The notes under the pieces: generated by a model | Told to the model about the DNA's origin: nothing | The model's input: the letters and a program-made list of their open reading frames with translations, nothing else | The model's database searches: none | Translations under genes and position numbers: made by a program | From: Aureimonas glaciei | Lineage (GTDB): Bacteria > Pseudomonadota > Alphaproteobacteria > Rhizobiales > Rhizobiaceae | NCBI RefSeq assembly: GCF_014643375.1 | Contig: NZ_BMJJ01000011.1 | Coordinates: 389 to 64,388, forward strand | Direction of reading: 5' to 3' | DNA length: 64,000 nt | In this document: piece by piece, positions 47,116 through 57,151 of the stretch | Position numbering within the stretch: position 1 is the first letter of the stretch | How the letters are laid out: every line of letters starts with the position of its first letter

Positions 47116-47836
47116 TCTGGTCCCGCAGGCCGTCGGCGGTGAGGGTGAGAATGCGGTCGGCGATGGCCGCGGTGGCGCGCGAATGGGTGACGATCACGGC
47201 CGCAGACCCGCCTTTTCGGGCGGCATCGGCGAAGAGCGCCAGCACGGTCGCGGCCGTCGCGGGATCCAGATTGCCGGTCGGCTCGTCGGCCAGGATCAGC
47301 GCCGGCCGGTGGACGAGCGCGCGGGCGATGGCGACGCGCTGCATCTCGCCGCCGGAGAGATCGCGCGCATAGCCGGTGCCGCGATCGCCGAGGCCGACGG
47401 ACGCCAGCATGGCGTCCGCCCGGGCGGAAATTTTCGCCGCATCGGGCGAGACGAGGGCCAGCGGCAAAGCCACGTTCTGGCGGAGCGTCAGATAGGGCAG
47501 GATGTGAAAAGCCTGGAAGACGAAGCCAATGCTCTCGCGTCGCAGTTTCGTGCGCTGGGCCTCGTCGAGACCGCCCAGCACCGTGCCCTCGATGGCGACG
47601 CTGCCGGCATCGCTGTCGTCGAGGCCGGCGAGGATGTTCAGGAGCGTCGACTTGCCGACGCCCGATTCCCCGACGATCGCCACCACCTCGCCCGCCGCGA
47701 CGGTGAGGTCGAGGCCCGCGAACAAGAGCCGCCCACCCGGGACGGATTTGGCGAGGGAGGAAACCGCCAGGGTGCCGGCCGCGGCGCGGGTGCCGGCGAC
47801 GCCGGCGTGTTCGGCCCGAGAGGGGGTGGGTGGCAT
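47105..47836 (-). CDS. LolD/MacB-type ABC transporter ATPase
   Basis: A 243-residue ATPase. Walker [10 protein letters not shown] (about 58-66), Q-loop [17 protein letters not shown], signature [15 protein letters not shown], Walker [13 protein letters not shown] and the switch His in VIVTHSRA match the LolD/FtsE/MacB group that pairs with FtsX-type permeases. The ATG at 47836 follows GGGAG; the frame opens further upstream in Arg/Pro-rich sequence with no conservation. First gene of the exporter operon with the long permease and the lipocalin. Cargo unknown; lipid-like molecules are typical. Confidence 0.9.
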   Translation of the reverse strand: MPPTPSRAEHAGVAGTRAAAGTLAVSSLAKSVPGGRLLFAGLDLTVAAGEVVAIVGESGVGKSTLLNILAGLDDSDAGSVAIEGTVLGGLDEAQRTKLRRESIGFVFQAFHILPYLTLRQNVALPLALVSPDAAKISARADAMLASVGLGDRGTGYARDLSGGEMQRVAIARALVHRPALILADEPTGNLDPATAATVLALFADAARKGGSAAVIVTHSRATAAIADRILTLTADGLRDQNGG

Positions 47837-48079
47837 CGCGTCCGCGCTCCCGAGGGGTGTCAGGCTGTCGGGTGCTGATATGCGCCTGCTGCGAGCGGAT
47901 GCAACCGTCCGCGCCGGCATCGGCGCGAATGCCGCAGGCCCCCGGCGGCCCCGCGACGGTGGGTGGCGGCCCGCCGGCGCGACGGGGCCCGGGCGGCCCC
48001 GCCGCATCGCGGGGCCGGCTTTCCTTGCTGACAGCGTACCACGGGGCTAAACCACGCGCTTCGACCAGAGGAGACAGGC

Positions 48080-50377
48080 ATGGCCGACCGCCCCAGCATC
48101 GAGACCATCATCGCCGGCGAGATTGGCGCGCGGGCCGAACAGGTGGCCGCGGCCGTCGCGCTGCTCGACGGCGGCGCCACCGTCCCCTTCGTCGCGCGCT
48201 ACCGCAAGGAGGCGACCGGCGGCCTCGACGACATCCAGCTGCGCGCGCTGGAAACCCGCCTCGGCTATCTCCGCGATCTGGAATTGCGGCGCGCCACCGT
48301 GCTGAAGTCGATCGCCGAGCAGGGCAAGCTCACGCCCGCCCTGTCGGCGGCGATCGGCGCGGCGACGACGCGGCCGGTGCTGGAGGACCTCTACCTCCCC
48401 TTCCGGCCGAAGCGCCGCAGCCGCGCGGACGCCGCCCGCGAACGCGGCCTCGGCCCGCTGGCGGAAACGATTCTCTCCGACCGCCGCACCGATCCCACCG
48501 CCCTGGCGGCAAAGTTCGTCGGCCCTGAGGTCACTGATGTGAAGGCGGCGCTGGAAGGAGCGCGCGACATCGTCGCCGAAACCATGGCGGAGACGCCGGC
48601 GCTGGTCGGCGCCATCCGCCGGCACCTCGTCGACAAAGCGCGGCTGCGCGCCCGCGTCGTCAAGGGCAAGGAAGAGGCCGGGGCGAAATTCTCCGACTAT
48701 TTCGACCATGAGGAGAAGTGGGCGACGGCGCCGAGCCACCGGGTGCTGGCCATGCTCCGGGCGACCAAGGAGGGCGTGATCAGCCTCGACATCGAGGTCG
48801 ACGCCGACGACGCCTCGCCGGTGAAGCCGGTCGAGGCGATGATCGCCCGGCAGTTCAACATCGCCACCTCCGGCGGCAGCGCCGCAGATGCCTGGCTGCT
48901 GGGCGTCGCGCGCTGGGCCTGGCGGCAAAAGATCCACGGGCATCTGTCGACGGAGCTGATGGGCACGATCAAGGACGGCGCCGATGCCGAGGCGATCCGC
49001 GTCTTCGCCCGCAACCTGAAGGATCTGATGCTGGCGGCGCCCGCCGGTGCGAAGGTGACGATGGGCCTCGATCCCGGCATCCGCACGGGCGTCAAGGTCG
49101 CGGTGATCGACGCCACCGGCCAGCTCGTCGACAGCGCCACGGTCTATCCCTTCCAGCCGCGCAACGACGTGCGCGGCGCTTCCGCGGCGCTCGCCGCACT
49201 GATTGCGAAACACGGTGTCGAGCTCGTCGCCATCGGCAACGGCACGGCAAGCCGCGAGACGGAAAAACTCGCCGGCGAGGTGATCGCCGCCCTGCCCGGC
49301 CAGAAGCCGACCGCGGTGGTGGTCAGCGAGGCCGGCGCTTCGGTCTATTCGGCCTCCGAGATCGCCTCGCGCGAAATGCCCGATGTCGACGTGTCGATCC
49401 GGGGCGCCGCCTCGATCGCGCGGCGCCTGCAGGATCCGCTGGCGGAAATCGTCAAGGTGGACCCGAAGGCGATCGGCGTCGGCCAGTACCAGCACGACGT
49501 CGACCAGGGCGCGCTGTCGCGGGCACTGGAGACCGTCGTCGAGGACGCGGTGAACGCCGTCGGCGTCGACGTCAACACCGCCTCCTCGGCGCTGCTGTCG
49601 CATGTCTCGGGCATCGGTCCGGGCCTGGCCGAGGCGATCGTCGCGCAGCGCGACAAGGAGGGGCCGTTCAAGACGCGCCGCAAGCTGCTGACCGTCCCGC
49701 GGCTCGGGCCAAAGGCCTTCGAGCAGTGCGCCGGCTTCCTGCGCATCCGCGACGGCGCCGAGCCGCTCGACGCCTCGGCGGTTCATCCGGAAGCCTATCC
49801 GCTCGCCAAGCGCATCGTGGCCGCGGCGGGCAAGGATCTGCGCGCGCTGATGGGGGATTCCGCGACGCTGCGCAGCCTCGACCCGCAAAAATTCGTTTCA
49901 GAGGGTTTCGGCCTGCCGACGGTCCGCGACATTCTCGCCGAGCTCGAAAAGCCCGGCCGCGATCCCCGTCCGGCCTTCCGCACGGCAACCTTCGCGGAAG
50001 GGGTGAACGAGATGTCGGACCTCAAGCCCGGCATGTCGCTGGAGGGCACGGTGACGAATGTCGCCGCCTTCGGCGCCTTCGTCGACATCGGCGTGCATCA
50101 GGACGGGCTCGTGCACGTCTCGCAGCTCTCCGACCGCTTCGTGAAGGACCCGTCGGAGGTGGTGAAAACCGGCCAGGTGGTGCGGGTGCGGGTGCTGGAG
50201 GTCGATCCCAAGCGCAAGCGCATCAGCCTGTCGATGAAGACGGCGATCGACCCGTCCGACGCACCGCCGTCGCGCGAAAGCCGGCCGGGGCCGGGCAAGA
50301 TGCCCACGCCACGACCGGAGCCGGCGAGCCAGGGCGCCTTCGGCTCGGCGCTCGCCGACGCGCTGAAGCGGCGCTGA
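48080..50377 (+). CDS. tex: Tex family transcription accessory protein
   Basis: A 765-residue nucleic-acid-binding protein, normal for Tex (about 770). The N-terminal Tex region (about 1-190) includes VPFVARYRKEATGGLDD. A YqgF-like RNase H fold (about 325-450) includes MGLDPGIRTGVKVAV. The helix-hairpin-helix region (about 490-565) contains GVDVNTASSALLSHVSGIGP. The C-terminal S1 RNA-binding domain (about 650-720) includes LEGTVTNVAAFGAFVDIGVH. Tex acts on RNA and transcription complexes. Preceded by GAGGAGA. Confidence 0.95.
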   Translation: MADRPSIETIIAGEIGARAEQVAAAVALLDGGATVPFVARYRKEATGGLDDIQLRALETRLGYLRDLELRRATVLKSIAEQGKLTPALSAAIGAATTRPVLEDLYLPFRPKRRSRADAARERGLGPLAETILSDRRTDPTALAAKFVGPEVTDVKAALEGARDIVAETMAETPALVGAIRRHLVDKARLRARVVKGKEEAGAKFSDYFDHEEKWATAPSHRVLAMLRATKEGVISLDIEVDADDASPVKPVEAMIARQFNIATSGGSAADAWLLGVARWAWRQKIHGHLSTELMGTIKDGADAEAIRVFARNLKDLMLAAPAGAKVTMGLDPGIRTGVKVAVIDATGQLVDSATVYPFQPRNDVRGASAALAALIAKHGVELVAIGNGTASRETEKLAGEVIAALPGQKPTAVVVSEAGASVYSASEIASREMPDVDVSIRGAASIARRLQDPLAEIVKVDPKAIGVGQYQHDVDQGALSRALETVVEDAVNAVGVDVNTASSALLSHVSGIGPGLAEAIVAQRDKEGPFKTRRKLLTVPRLGPKAFEQCAGFLRIRDGAEPLDASAVHPEAYPLAKRIVAAAGKDLRALMGDSATLRSLDPQKFVSEGFGLPTVRDILAELEKPGRDPRPAFRTATFAEGVNEMSDLKPGMSLEGTVTNVAAFGAFVDIGVHQDGLVHVSQLSDRFVKDPSEVVKTGQVVRVRVLEVDPKRKRISLSMKTAIDPSDAPPSRESRPGPGKMPTPRPEPASQGAFGSALADALKRR

Positions 50378-50387
50378 GGGTCAAGGC

Positions 50388-50409
50388 CCCGGGCGCGCCA
50401 GGGCCCGGG
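50388..50409. terminator. Hairpin between convergent tex and aldo/keto reductase genes
   Basis: CCCGGGC and GCCCGGG enclose an eight-base loop, 11 bases after the tex stop and 52 bases beyond the reductase stop. No T-run follows on either strand. A bidirectional transcript end is plausible from position. Confidence 0.4.
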
Positions 50410-50460
50410 ATCCTGTTGGAACAGCTGCCCGCGGCAAAAGCCCGGGTGCGGGCGTTGCCG

Positions 50461-51291
50461 CTACAGCATGTCCAGCGGCGCGGAGCGTGTCGGCGGCGGA
50501 AAGATTCGATCGAGCTCTGCCCAATCCTCCGGCCGAAGTTCCAGGCGGAGGGCTTCGGCATTCTCGGCGACGTGCGCCGCGCTGCCGGCCTTCGGAATGG
50601 CGATGAGCCCCTCGCGCCTGAGCACGAAGGCGAGCGCGATCTGTGCCGCCGTCGCGCCGCGTTCCGCGGCAAGAGCGGCGAGACCCTGATGGCGGAGGAG
50701 CCGCCCCTGCTCGACCGGACTGTAGGCCATCACGGGCATCTTTCGCTCTTCCAGCCAGGGCAGCAGGTCGAATTCCGGCCCGCGCCGCGTGAGATTGTAG
50801 AGGATCTGGTCCGTCGCACAGCTCTCACCGCCGACCTCGACGAGTTCCTGCATGTCGTCGAGGTCGAGATTGCTGACGCCCCAGTGACGGATCTTCCCCT
50901 CGGCGCGCAGGGCTTCCATCGCCTCCACGGTTTCGGCCAGCGGCACGCCGCCGCGCCAGTGCAGGAGATAGAGATCGATCCGGTCGGTCCCCAGACGCTG
51001 GAGACTGCGCGCGCAGGCCAGCGGCAGGCGCTGACGCGAGGCGTTTTGCGGATAGGCCTTGCTGACCAGGAAGATGCTGTCCCGCCGGCCGGCGATGGCT
51101 TCGCCGACGAGTTCTTCGGAGGCGCCGTCGCCGTACATCTCCGCCGTGTCGATCAGCGTCATGCCGCGCTCGATGCCGTGGCGGAGGGCCGCCAGCTCAT
51201 CGGTCCGCCGCGCGCGGTCCTCGCCCATCATCCACGTACCCTGACCCAGGGCCGGCACGCTTTCGCCCGTCGGCAAGACGACCTGTTTCAT
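50461..51291 (-). CDS. Aldo/keto reductase
   Basis: A 276-residue NADPH-dependent oxidoreductase with the AKR (alpha/beta)8 barrel. Catalytic tetrad in place: Asp and Tyr in LIDTAEMYGDG (about 47-57), Lys in LVSKAYP (about 77) and His in DLYLLHWRGG (about 110). The C-terminal cofactor site IPKAGSAAHVAENAEAL is present. Length is typical of the YeaE/DkgA-like group. Convergent with tex. Substrate unknown; small aldehydes are common. Confidence 0.92.
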   Translation of the reverse strand: MKQVVLPTGESVPALGQGTWMMGEDRARRTDELAALRHGIERGMTLIDTAEMYGDGASEELVGEAIAGRRDSIFLVSKAYPQNASRQRLPLACARSLQRLGTDRIDLYLLHWRGGVPLAETVEAMEALRAEGKIRHWGVSNLDLDDMQELVEVGGESCATDQILYNLTRRGPEFDLLPWLEERKMPVMAYSPVEQGRLLRHQGLAALAAERGATAAQIALAFVLRREGLIAIPKAGSAAHVAENAEALRLELRPEDWAELDRIFPPPTRSAPLDML

Positions 51292-51515
51292 CGCGGCTTT
51301 CCTTCCTCAGGTGATGGCCCGGCACCGGGCCCACGCGTCCTGACGGAAGCTAGGTCCGCGGCCCGGAAAGTCAGCCCGAATCGCCAGGCGATGTTGCACT
51401 GCACACAAAACCAACATTTATCGCGCCTGCCCAATTGACCACCACGCCAATCGATGCAAATCTTTATTGCAGAATAGATTACCTAATTACGGAATAACAA
51501 AGAGGGGTGAACAGC

Positions 51516-53051
51516 ATGAAGTCCTGGGTCTATGCCAGCGTCCTTTCCGCCGTGGCGTCACTGCCGCTGGCGATCCCCGCAGCCGCCGCCGAGCCGGTGC
51601 GTGGCGGCGTCATCGACGTCGCGACGATCGGTGAGCCGCCGACCCTCGACCCGATGGCCTCGACGGCCGATCTCGTCGGCATCGTCTCTCAGCACATCTT
51701 CGAAACCCTCTACACCTTCGGCGCCGACTGGACCGTGGTGCCGCTCCTGGCCGAGAGCCTGCCGGAAATTTCCGAGGACGGCCGTGTCTACACCATCAAG
51801 CTGCGCACCGGCGTCACCTTCCACGACGGCTCGGCGATGGATTCGGCCGACGTTCTCGCCTCGCTGAACCGTTGGGAGACCGTCGCCTCGCGCGGCAAGC
51901 AGGCGGCCGAGAACATCGACAAGATCGAAGCCGTCGATGCCACGACCATCCGCATCAGCCTGAAGGAGCCCTACGCGCCGCTCCTGTCACTGCTCGCCTT
52001 CAACAATGCCGCCGCGATCATCCTGCCCGAGGAGGCGCAGGCCGCGCCGATGGACAAGGTGATCGGCACCGGCCCCTACATGCTGAAGGAGCGCAAGCCC
52101 GACCAGTACATCCAGCTCGTGCGCTTCGACGGCTATCAGTCGCGCGAGGAAGCCGAGAACGGCTATGGCGGCGCCCGCCACCAGTATCTCGACGAGATCC
52201 GCTTCGTGCCGGTTCCCGACGCCAACACCCGCGTCGAGGGCGCCGTCGCCGGCCAGTTCGCCTATGTCGACTCGATCCCGGTCGAATCGTTTGGCCGCCT
52301 CGCCGGCGGCAAGACCGAGCCGGTGGTGCTCAAACCTTTCGGCTGGCCGGTCTTCGTCATGAACACCAAGGAGGGCGTCCTCTCCGACGTGAACCTCCGC
52401 CGGGCCGTGCAGACCGCGCTGAATCCCGAGGACATGCTGATCGCCGGCTTTGGCAGCACCGACTTCTACGCCGTCGACGGCAGCCTCTATCCCGAGGGCT
52501 ATGCCTGGCACACCGAAGCGGGCGTCGAGGCCTATGGCCAGGGCGATCCGGAAAAGGCGGCCGAGGCGGTCGCGGCCGCCGGCTATGATGCCGCAAAGCC
52601 GCTGCGCATCCTGACCAGCCGGCAGTACGAGTTCCACTACAAGATGGCCGTGGTCGCGGCGGAATATCTGAAGCTCGCCGGCTTTGCCGTGCAGCTCGAC
52701 GTCGTCGACTGGGCGACCCTGACGCAGCGCCGCCAGGACCCGAAGCTCTGGGACATCTACATCTCCCACAGCCCCTTCCTGCCCGAGCCCTCGCTGATCG
52801 GCATGATGTCCGACACCGCGCCCGGCTGGTGGCAGAGCGAGGCGAAGACGAAGGCGCTCGCCGCCTTCAACACCGAGGCCGATCCGGCGAAGCGCGCCGA
52901 GCTCTTCGCCGCCGTGCAGCAGGTGTTCTACGACGAGGTTCCCGGCATCAAGGTCGGCAATTTCAACGCCGTCTCGGCCAAGGTGCCGGCGCTCCAGGGT
53001 TTCACCCCCGCGCCGTGGCCGTATTTCTGGAACGCTTCGCTCGCGAAGTAA
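51516..53051 (+). CDS. Family 5 (Dpp/Opp-type) solute-binding protein
   Basis: A 511-residue periplasmic protein. The N-terminal signal peptide ends at IPAAAAEP (about residue 22). SBP_bac_5 features follow: RGGVIDVATIGEPPTLDPMA, LPEISEDGRVYTIKLRTGVTFHDG and the late PSLIGMMSDTAPGWW. The ATG at 51516 is chosen because GAGGGG precedes it by eight bases; a GTG at 51507 overlaps that site. First gene of a transporter operon with two permeases, an amidohydrolase and two ATPases. The upstream 224 bases are notably AT-rich just before the gene and likely hold the promoter. Confidence 0.92.
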   Translation: MKSWVYASVLSAVASLPLAIPAAAAEPVRGGVIDVATIGEPPTLDPMASTADLVGIVSQHIFETLYTFGADWTVVPLLAESLPEISEDGRVYTIKLRTGVTFHDGSAMDSADVLASLNRWETVASRGKQAAENIDKIEAVDATTIRISLKEPYAPLLSLLAFNNAAAIILPEEAQAAPMDKVIGTGPYMLKERKPDQYIQLVRFDGYQSREEAENGYGGARHQYLDEIRFVPVPDANTRVEGAVAGQFAYVDSIPVESFGRLAGGKTEPVVLKPFGWPVFVMNTKEGVLSDVNLRRAVQTALNPEDMLIAGFGSTDFYAVDGSLYPEGYAWHTEAGVEAYGQGDPEKAAEAVAAAGYDAAKPLRILTSRQYEFHYKMAVVAAEYLKLAGFAVQLDVVDWATLTQRRQDPKLWDIYISHSPFLPEPSLIGMMSDTAPGWWQSEAKTKALAAFNTEADPAKRAELFAAVQQVFYDEVPGIKVGNFNAVSAKVPALQGFTPAPWPYFWNASLAK

Positions 53052-53136
53052 CGGCCGCTGACGCCCTTCCTCCCCCGACGATGACGGAGCGCCGCCCGCC
53101 GGCGCTCCGTCGACCCTTGGCAACCGGATACCCCCG

Positions 53137-54078
53137 ATGATCCGCTACATCCTCAACCGCACGTTCGGCATGCTCGTCGTCATGCTCCTCGTCGTCACCA
53201 TCGTCTTCGTCATCGTCCGCGTCACGCCGGGCGATCCGGCGGCGGTGATGCTCGGGCCGGACGCGACCGCCGCCGACATCGCCGCCCTGCGCGATCAGAT
53301 GGGCCTCAACCAGTCGCTCCTGCTGCAATATGTCCAGTACATGTGGGACATCGTCCGCGGCGACCTCGGCCGCTCGATCTTCCTCGACCAGCCGGTGCTC
53401 TCGGCCCTCGCCGACCGCGCCGAGCCGACCTTCTTCCTGACCCTGTTCTCGCTTCTGATCGCCGTCGTCATCGCGCTGCCGATCGGCATTCTCTCGGCCT
53501 ACTGGCGCGGCTCGCTGTTCGATCAGGCGGCGACGACGGTGGCGATGTTCGCTGCCAGCATTCCGAGCTTCTGGCTCGGCCTGCTGATGATCCAGTTCTT
53601 CGCCGTGAAGCTCGGCTGGTTTCCGACCTCCGGCTATGGCGGACCGGGCACCGGGCTGATGGAGCGGCTGCACCATCTCGTCCTGCCGGCCTTCGCGCTC
53701 GGCATGGTCTCCTCCGCCCTCATCATCCGCTTCACCCGGGCCTCGATGCTCGACGTCCTCGGCGACGACTATGTCCGCACCGCCCGCTCCAAGGGCATGG
53801 GCGAGGGCCGCGTCGTCCTGCGCCACGCGCTGAAGAACGCGCTGATCCCGATCCTCACCGTCATCGGCCTCACCGCCGCGGTGCTGATCTCGGGCGCCGT
53901 CGTCACCGAGACCGTGTTCAGCCTGCCGGGCGTCGGCAATCTCGTCGTCAACGCCGTGCTGCGCCGCGACTACCCGGTCATCCAGGGCGCGCTGCTCATC
54001 GTCGCCGGCCTCTACGTCCTCATCAATTTCGGGATCGACATGCTCTACATCCTCGTCGACCCCCGGGTGCGCTACTGA
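53137..54078 (+). CDS. Dpp-type ABC permease (DppB-like)
   Basis: A 313-residue permease opening MIRYILNRTFGMLVVMLLVV, with RVTPGDPAAVMLGPDATA next, as in DppB. The EAA loop is YVRTARSKGMGEGRVVLRHA (about 207-226) and the C-terminus ends ILVDPRVRY. One-base overlap with the next permease gene (TGATG). Confidence 0.92.
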   Translation: MIRYILNRTFGMLVVMLLVVTIVFVIVRVTPGDPAAVMLGPDATAADIAALRDQMGLNQSLLLQYVQYMWDIVRGDLGRSIFLDQPVLSALADRAEPTFFLTLFSLLIAVVIALPIGILSAYWRGSLFDQAATTVAMFAASIPSFWLGLLMIQFFAVKLGWFPTSGYGGPGTGLMERLHHLVLPAFALGMVSSALIIRFTRASMLDVLGDDYVRTARSKGMGEGRVVLRHALKNALIPILTVIGLTAAVLISGAVVTETVFSLPGVGNLVVNAVLRRDYPVIQGALLIVAGLYVLINFGIDMLYILVDPRVRY

Positions 54079-54938
54079 TGGCCGCCGCTTCCTTCGCCAC
54101 GGGCAACGCGTCCTTCCTGAAGATCCTCCTGCGCCGCAAGGCGGTGCTCGCGGGCGTCATCATCCTCACGGTGATCACGCTGGCGGCGATCTTCGCGCCG
54201 TTCCTCTCGCCCTACACGCCGGGCAAGCTGTCGCTGGCCTCGCGCCTGCAGGCGCCGTCCGGCCTGCATGTCTTCGGCACCGACGATTTCGGCCGCGATG
54301 TCTTCACCCGGCTCCTCTATGCCGGCCGGCTGTCGCTGACGGTCGGCTTCTCCGTCGTCGTCGTCTCGGCCATTCTCGGGGTGACGCTCGGGGTCCTGGC
54401 CGGCTTCTTCCGCCGGCTGGACACGCCGATCGCCCGGCTGATCGACGCGATGATGGCCTTTCCCGACATCCTCCTCGCCATCGCGCTCGTCGCCGCCCTC
54501 GGCCCCTCGCTCGTCAACGTCATCGCCGCGCTCGGCGTCGTCTATGCCCCGCGCCTCGCCCGCATCGTGCGCGCCTCGACCCTCGTCATTCGCGAACTGC
54601 CCTATGTCGAGGCCGCCCGCGCCCTCGGCGTGTCGACGCCGAAAATCCTCGTGCGCCACGTGCTGCGCAACCTGATGTCGCCGATCCTGGTGCAGGCGAC
54701 CTTCATTTTCGCCAGCGCCATGCTCGCCGAAGCCGGCCTTTCCTTCCTCGGCGTCGGCGTTTCGCCGACCGTGCCGACCTGGGGGACGATGATCAGCCAG
54801 GGCCGGCAATATCTCGACCAGGCGAGCTGGATGACGCTGTTTCCAGGTCTCGCCATCGTTCTCGCCGTCCTCTCGCTGCAGCTCGTCGGCGACGGGCTGC
54901 GCGATCTCCTCGACCCCCGCCTTGCCAAGGATATCTAA
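54078..54938 (+). CDS. Dpp-type ABC permease (DppC-like)
   Basis: A 286-residue permease with a first helix at about 22-45 and the DppC signature FGTDDFGRDVFTRLLYAGRLS. The EAA loop is YVEAARALGVSTPKILVRHV and the end LQLVGDGLRDLLDPRL is typical. A long in-frame opening upstream is a shadow of the DppB-like gene. Its TAA is directly followed by the GTG start of the amidohydrolase. Confidence 0.92.
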   Translation: MAAASFATGNASFLKILLRRKAVLAGVIILTVITLAAIFAPFLSPYTPGKLSLASRLQAPSGLHVFGTDDFGRDVFTRLLYAGRLSLTVGFSVVVVSAILGVTLGVLAGFFRRLDTPIARLIDAMMAFPDILLAIALVAALGPSLVNVIAALGVVYAPRLARIVRASTLVIRELPYVEAARALGVSTPKILVRHVLRNLMSPILVQATFIFASAMLAEAGLSFLGVGVSPTVPTWGTMISQGRQYLDQASWMTLFPGLAIVLAVLSLQLVGDGLRDLLDPRLAKDI

Positions 54939-56132
54939 GTGGAAGCCTCTCCGATCCTCCTCCGCAATGTCAGGCCGGTCGCCTTCGGGCCCGGCACGGC
55001 CCCGGGCGCCATCGACATCGCCATCGGCGCCGACGGCCTGATCAAGGCGACCGGCCCGTCGCTGATCCCGGTGCCGGGCGCCCGCATCGTCGACGGCGAG
55101 AACGCCTTCGTCTCGCCCGGCTGGACGGACCTGCACGCCCATGTCTGGCACGGCGGCACCGACATCTCGATCCGGCCAAAACAGGCCGGGCTCGAGCGCG
55201 GCGTCACCACGATCGTCGACGCCGGCTCGGCCGGCGAAGCCACGTTCCACGGCTTTCGCGAATACATCATCGACAAGGCCGACGAGCGCATCCTCGCCTT
55301 CCTCAACATCGGCTCGATCGGCCTCGTCGCCTGCAACCGCGTCAGCGAGCTGATCGACATCCGCTCGATCGACATCGACCGCACCATCGCCGTGGTCGAG
55401 GCCAACCGCGACCTCATCGTCGGCATCAAGTGCCGCGCCAGCCACGTCATCCTCGGCTCCTGGGGCATCACCCCGGTGAAGATCGCCAAGAAGGTGGCCA
55501 AGATCCTCAAGCTGCCGATGATGATCCATGTCGGCGAGCCACCGCCGACCTATGACGAGGTGCTGGAACTGCTGCGCCCCGGGGACATCATCACCCATTG
55601 CTTCAACGGCAAGGCCGGCGGCTCGATCATCGAGGACGAGGATCTCTGGGATCTCGTCAACAAATGCGCCGACCAGGGCATCCGCCTCGATGTCGGGCAT
55701 GGCGGCGCGTCCTTCTCGTTCAAGGTGGCGGAAGTGGCGATCGCCCGCGGCCTGATGCCGTTCTCGATCTCGACCGACCTCCACGACCATTCGCTGAACG
55801 GCCCGGTCTGGGACATGGCGACGACCATGTCGAAGCTGCTCGCCGTCGGTATGCCCTTCGAGGCGGTGGTCAAGGCCTCGACGACGGCGCCGATGTCGGC
55901 GGTGAAGCTGCCGACCGAGGATCTCCTCGCCGTCGGCAAAAAGGCCGAGCTGACCCTCTTCGATCTCGTGGGCAGCGACCTCGCCGTCCGCGACTCGCAA
56001 GGGGCGGTGTCGACGCTGAAGCAGATGTTCGAGCCGCGCTGGGCGGTGATGGGATCGAAGCTGGTGAAGGCCGCCCGCCACATGCCGAAAGAGGGCATGG
56101 CGAAGATCTGCACCTGCGGGGCGCATCCCTGA
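54939..56132 (+). CDS. COG3964-type amidohydrolase/deacetylase
   Basis: A 397-residue amidohydrolase-superfamily enzyme. Metal ligands are visible in order: His-x-His in WTDLHAHVW, a probable carboxylated Lys in [10 protein letters not shown], His in MMIHVGEPP, His in [10 protein letters not shown], and Asp in STDLHDHS. This matches the COG3964 branch, often mis-annotated as dihydroorotase; characterised members hydrolyse small acetyl esters or amides. The start is GTG at 54939, immediately after the permease stop. It sits inside the transporter operon, so its substrate is probably the imported compound. A SelA-like gene downstream is a frequent partner of this family. Confidence 0.88.
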   Translation: MEASPILLRNVRPVAFGPGTAPGAIDIAIGADGLIKATGPSLIPVPGARIVDGENAFVSPGWTDLHAHVWHGGTDISIRPKQAGLERGVTTIVDAGSAGEATFHGFREYIIDKADERILAFLNIGSIGLVACNRVSELIDIRSIDIDRTIAVVEANRDLIVGIKCRASHVILGSWGITPVKIAKKVAKILKLPMMIHVGEPPPTYDEVLELLRPGDIITHCFNGKAGGSIIEDEDLWDLVNKCADQGIRLDVGHGGASFSFKVAEVAIARGLMPFSISTDLHDHSLNGPVWDMATTMSKLLAVGMPFEAVVKASTTAPMSAVKLPTEDLLAVGKKAELTLFDLVGSDLAVRDSQGAVSTLKQMFEPRWAVMGSKLVKAARHMPKEGMAKICTCGAHP

Positions 56133-57151
56133 TGACGGACGCGCTTGGCCCCGACACGCTGCTCTCGGTCCGAAACCTCGAGACCCATTTCGTCTCCCGG
56201 CATCAGGTGGCGAAGTCGGTCGACGGCGTCACCTTCGACCTCAAGCGCGGCGAGACGGTCGCGGTCGTCGGCGAATCCGGTTCGGGCAAGTCGGTGACGA
56301 GCCTGTCGATCATGCGGCTGCTCGCCGATCCCGGCCGCATCGTCGGCGGCGAGATCCTGCACCGCGACCGCGCCGGCACCGTGCGGGACCTGGCCACGGT
56401 CAGCCAGCGCGAGATGCGCGGGATTCGCGGCACCGAGATCGCGATGATCTTCCAGGAGCCGATGACCAGCCTCAACCCGCTGTTCACCGTCGGCGACCAG
56501 ATCGCCGAGATGATCCGGCTGCACGAGAAGATCAGCAGGGCCGAGGCGATGAAGCGCGCCGTCGCCATGCTGGAGCTCGTCGAGATTCCGGCAGCGGCGA
56601 GCCGCGTCCACGACTACCCACACCAGATGTCGGGCGGCATGCGCCAGCGTGTGATGATCGCCGTGGCGCTCGCCTGCAATCCGGCGCTGCTGATCGCCGA
56701 CGAGCCGACGACGGCGCTCGACGTCACCATCCAGGCGCAGATCCTCGATCTCCTGCGGCGGCTGCAGCGCGAGATCGGCATGAGCATCCTTTTCATCACG
56801 CACGACCTCGGCGTCGTCGCCGAGATCGCCCGCGAGGTCGTGGTGATGTATGCCGGCCGCGTCGTCGAGCAGGCGCCGGTGCGCCCGCTCTTCGCCCGTC
56901 CCAAGCACCCCTATACGAAGGCCCTGCTCGCCTGCACGCCGAACGCTGCGCGCGACATCGCCGCGGGCGGCGAGCGCCTTCCGCTGAAGCCGATCCCCGG
57001 CAGCGTGCCGCCGATCACCGCCCTGCCGCCGGGCTGCACCTATGAGCCGCGCTGCGAATTCGCCATTCCCGCCTGCACCGCAGCCGTCCCGCCGCTGTTC
57101 CAGGTCGGCCCCTCCCATCTCAGCCGGTGCCTGAGGCACGAACTGCTATGA
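56132..57151 (+). CDS. Dpp/Opp-type ABC ATPase (DppD-like)
   Basis: A 339-residue ATPase. Walker A GESGSGKS (about 46-53), [36 protein letters not shown] and FITHDLGVV are present. The C-terminal oligopeptide-transporter domain has [12 protein letters not shown] and several Cys residues ([14 protein letters not shown] and RCLRH), the FeS-cluster-like Cys motif common in DppD/OppD. The start overlaps the amidohydrolase stop by one base; the stop overlaps the next ATPase start (ATGA). Confidence 0.93.
   Translation: MTDALGPDTLLSVRNLETHFVSRHQVAKSVDGVTFDLKRGETVAVVGESGSGKSVTSLSIMRLLADPGRIVGGEILHRDRAGTVRDLATVSQREMRGIRGTEIAMIFQEPMTSLNPLFTVGDQIAEMIRLHEKISRAEAMKRAVAMLELVEIPAAASRVHDYPHQMSGGMRQRVMIAVALACNPALLIADEPTTALDVTIQAQILDLLRRLQREIGMSILFITHDLGVVAEIAREVVVMYAGRVVEQAPVRPLFARPKHPYTKALLACTPNAARDIAAGGERLPLKPIPGSVPPITALPPGCTYEPRCEFAIPACTAAVPPLFQVGPSHLSRCLRHELL

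Noticed and set aside
44377-47142. A 921-codon open frame on the plus strand
   Set aside because: It is the antisense shadow of the FtsX-type permease; its translation is Arg/Gly/His-rich low-complexity sequence with no domain, as expected opposite a GC-rich gene.
54072-56126. A 684-codon minus-strand frame over the permease and amidohydrolase genes
   Set aside because: Spans two unrelated real genes and translates to charged low-complexity sequence.
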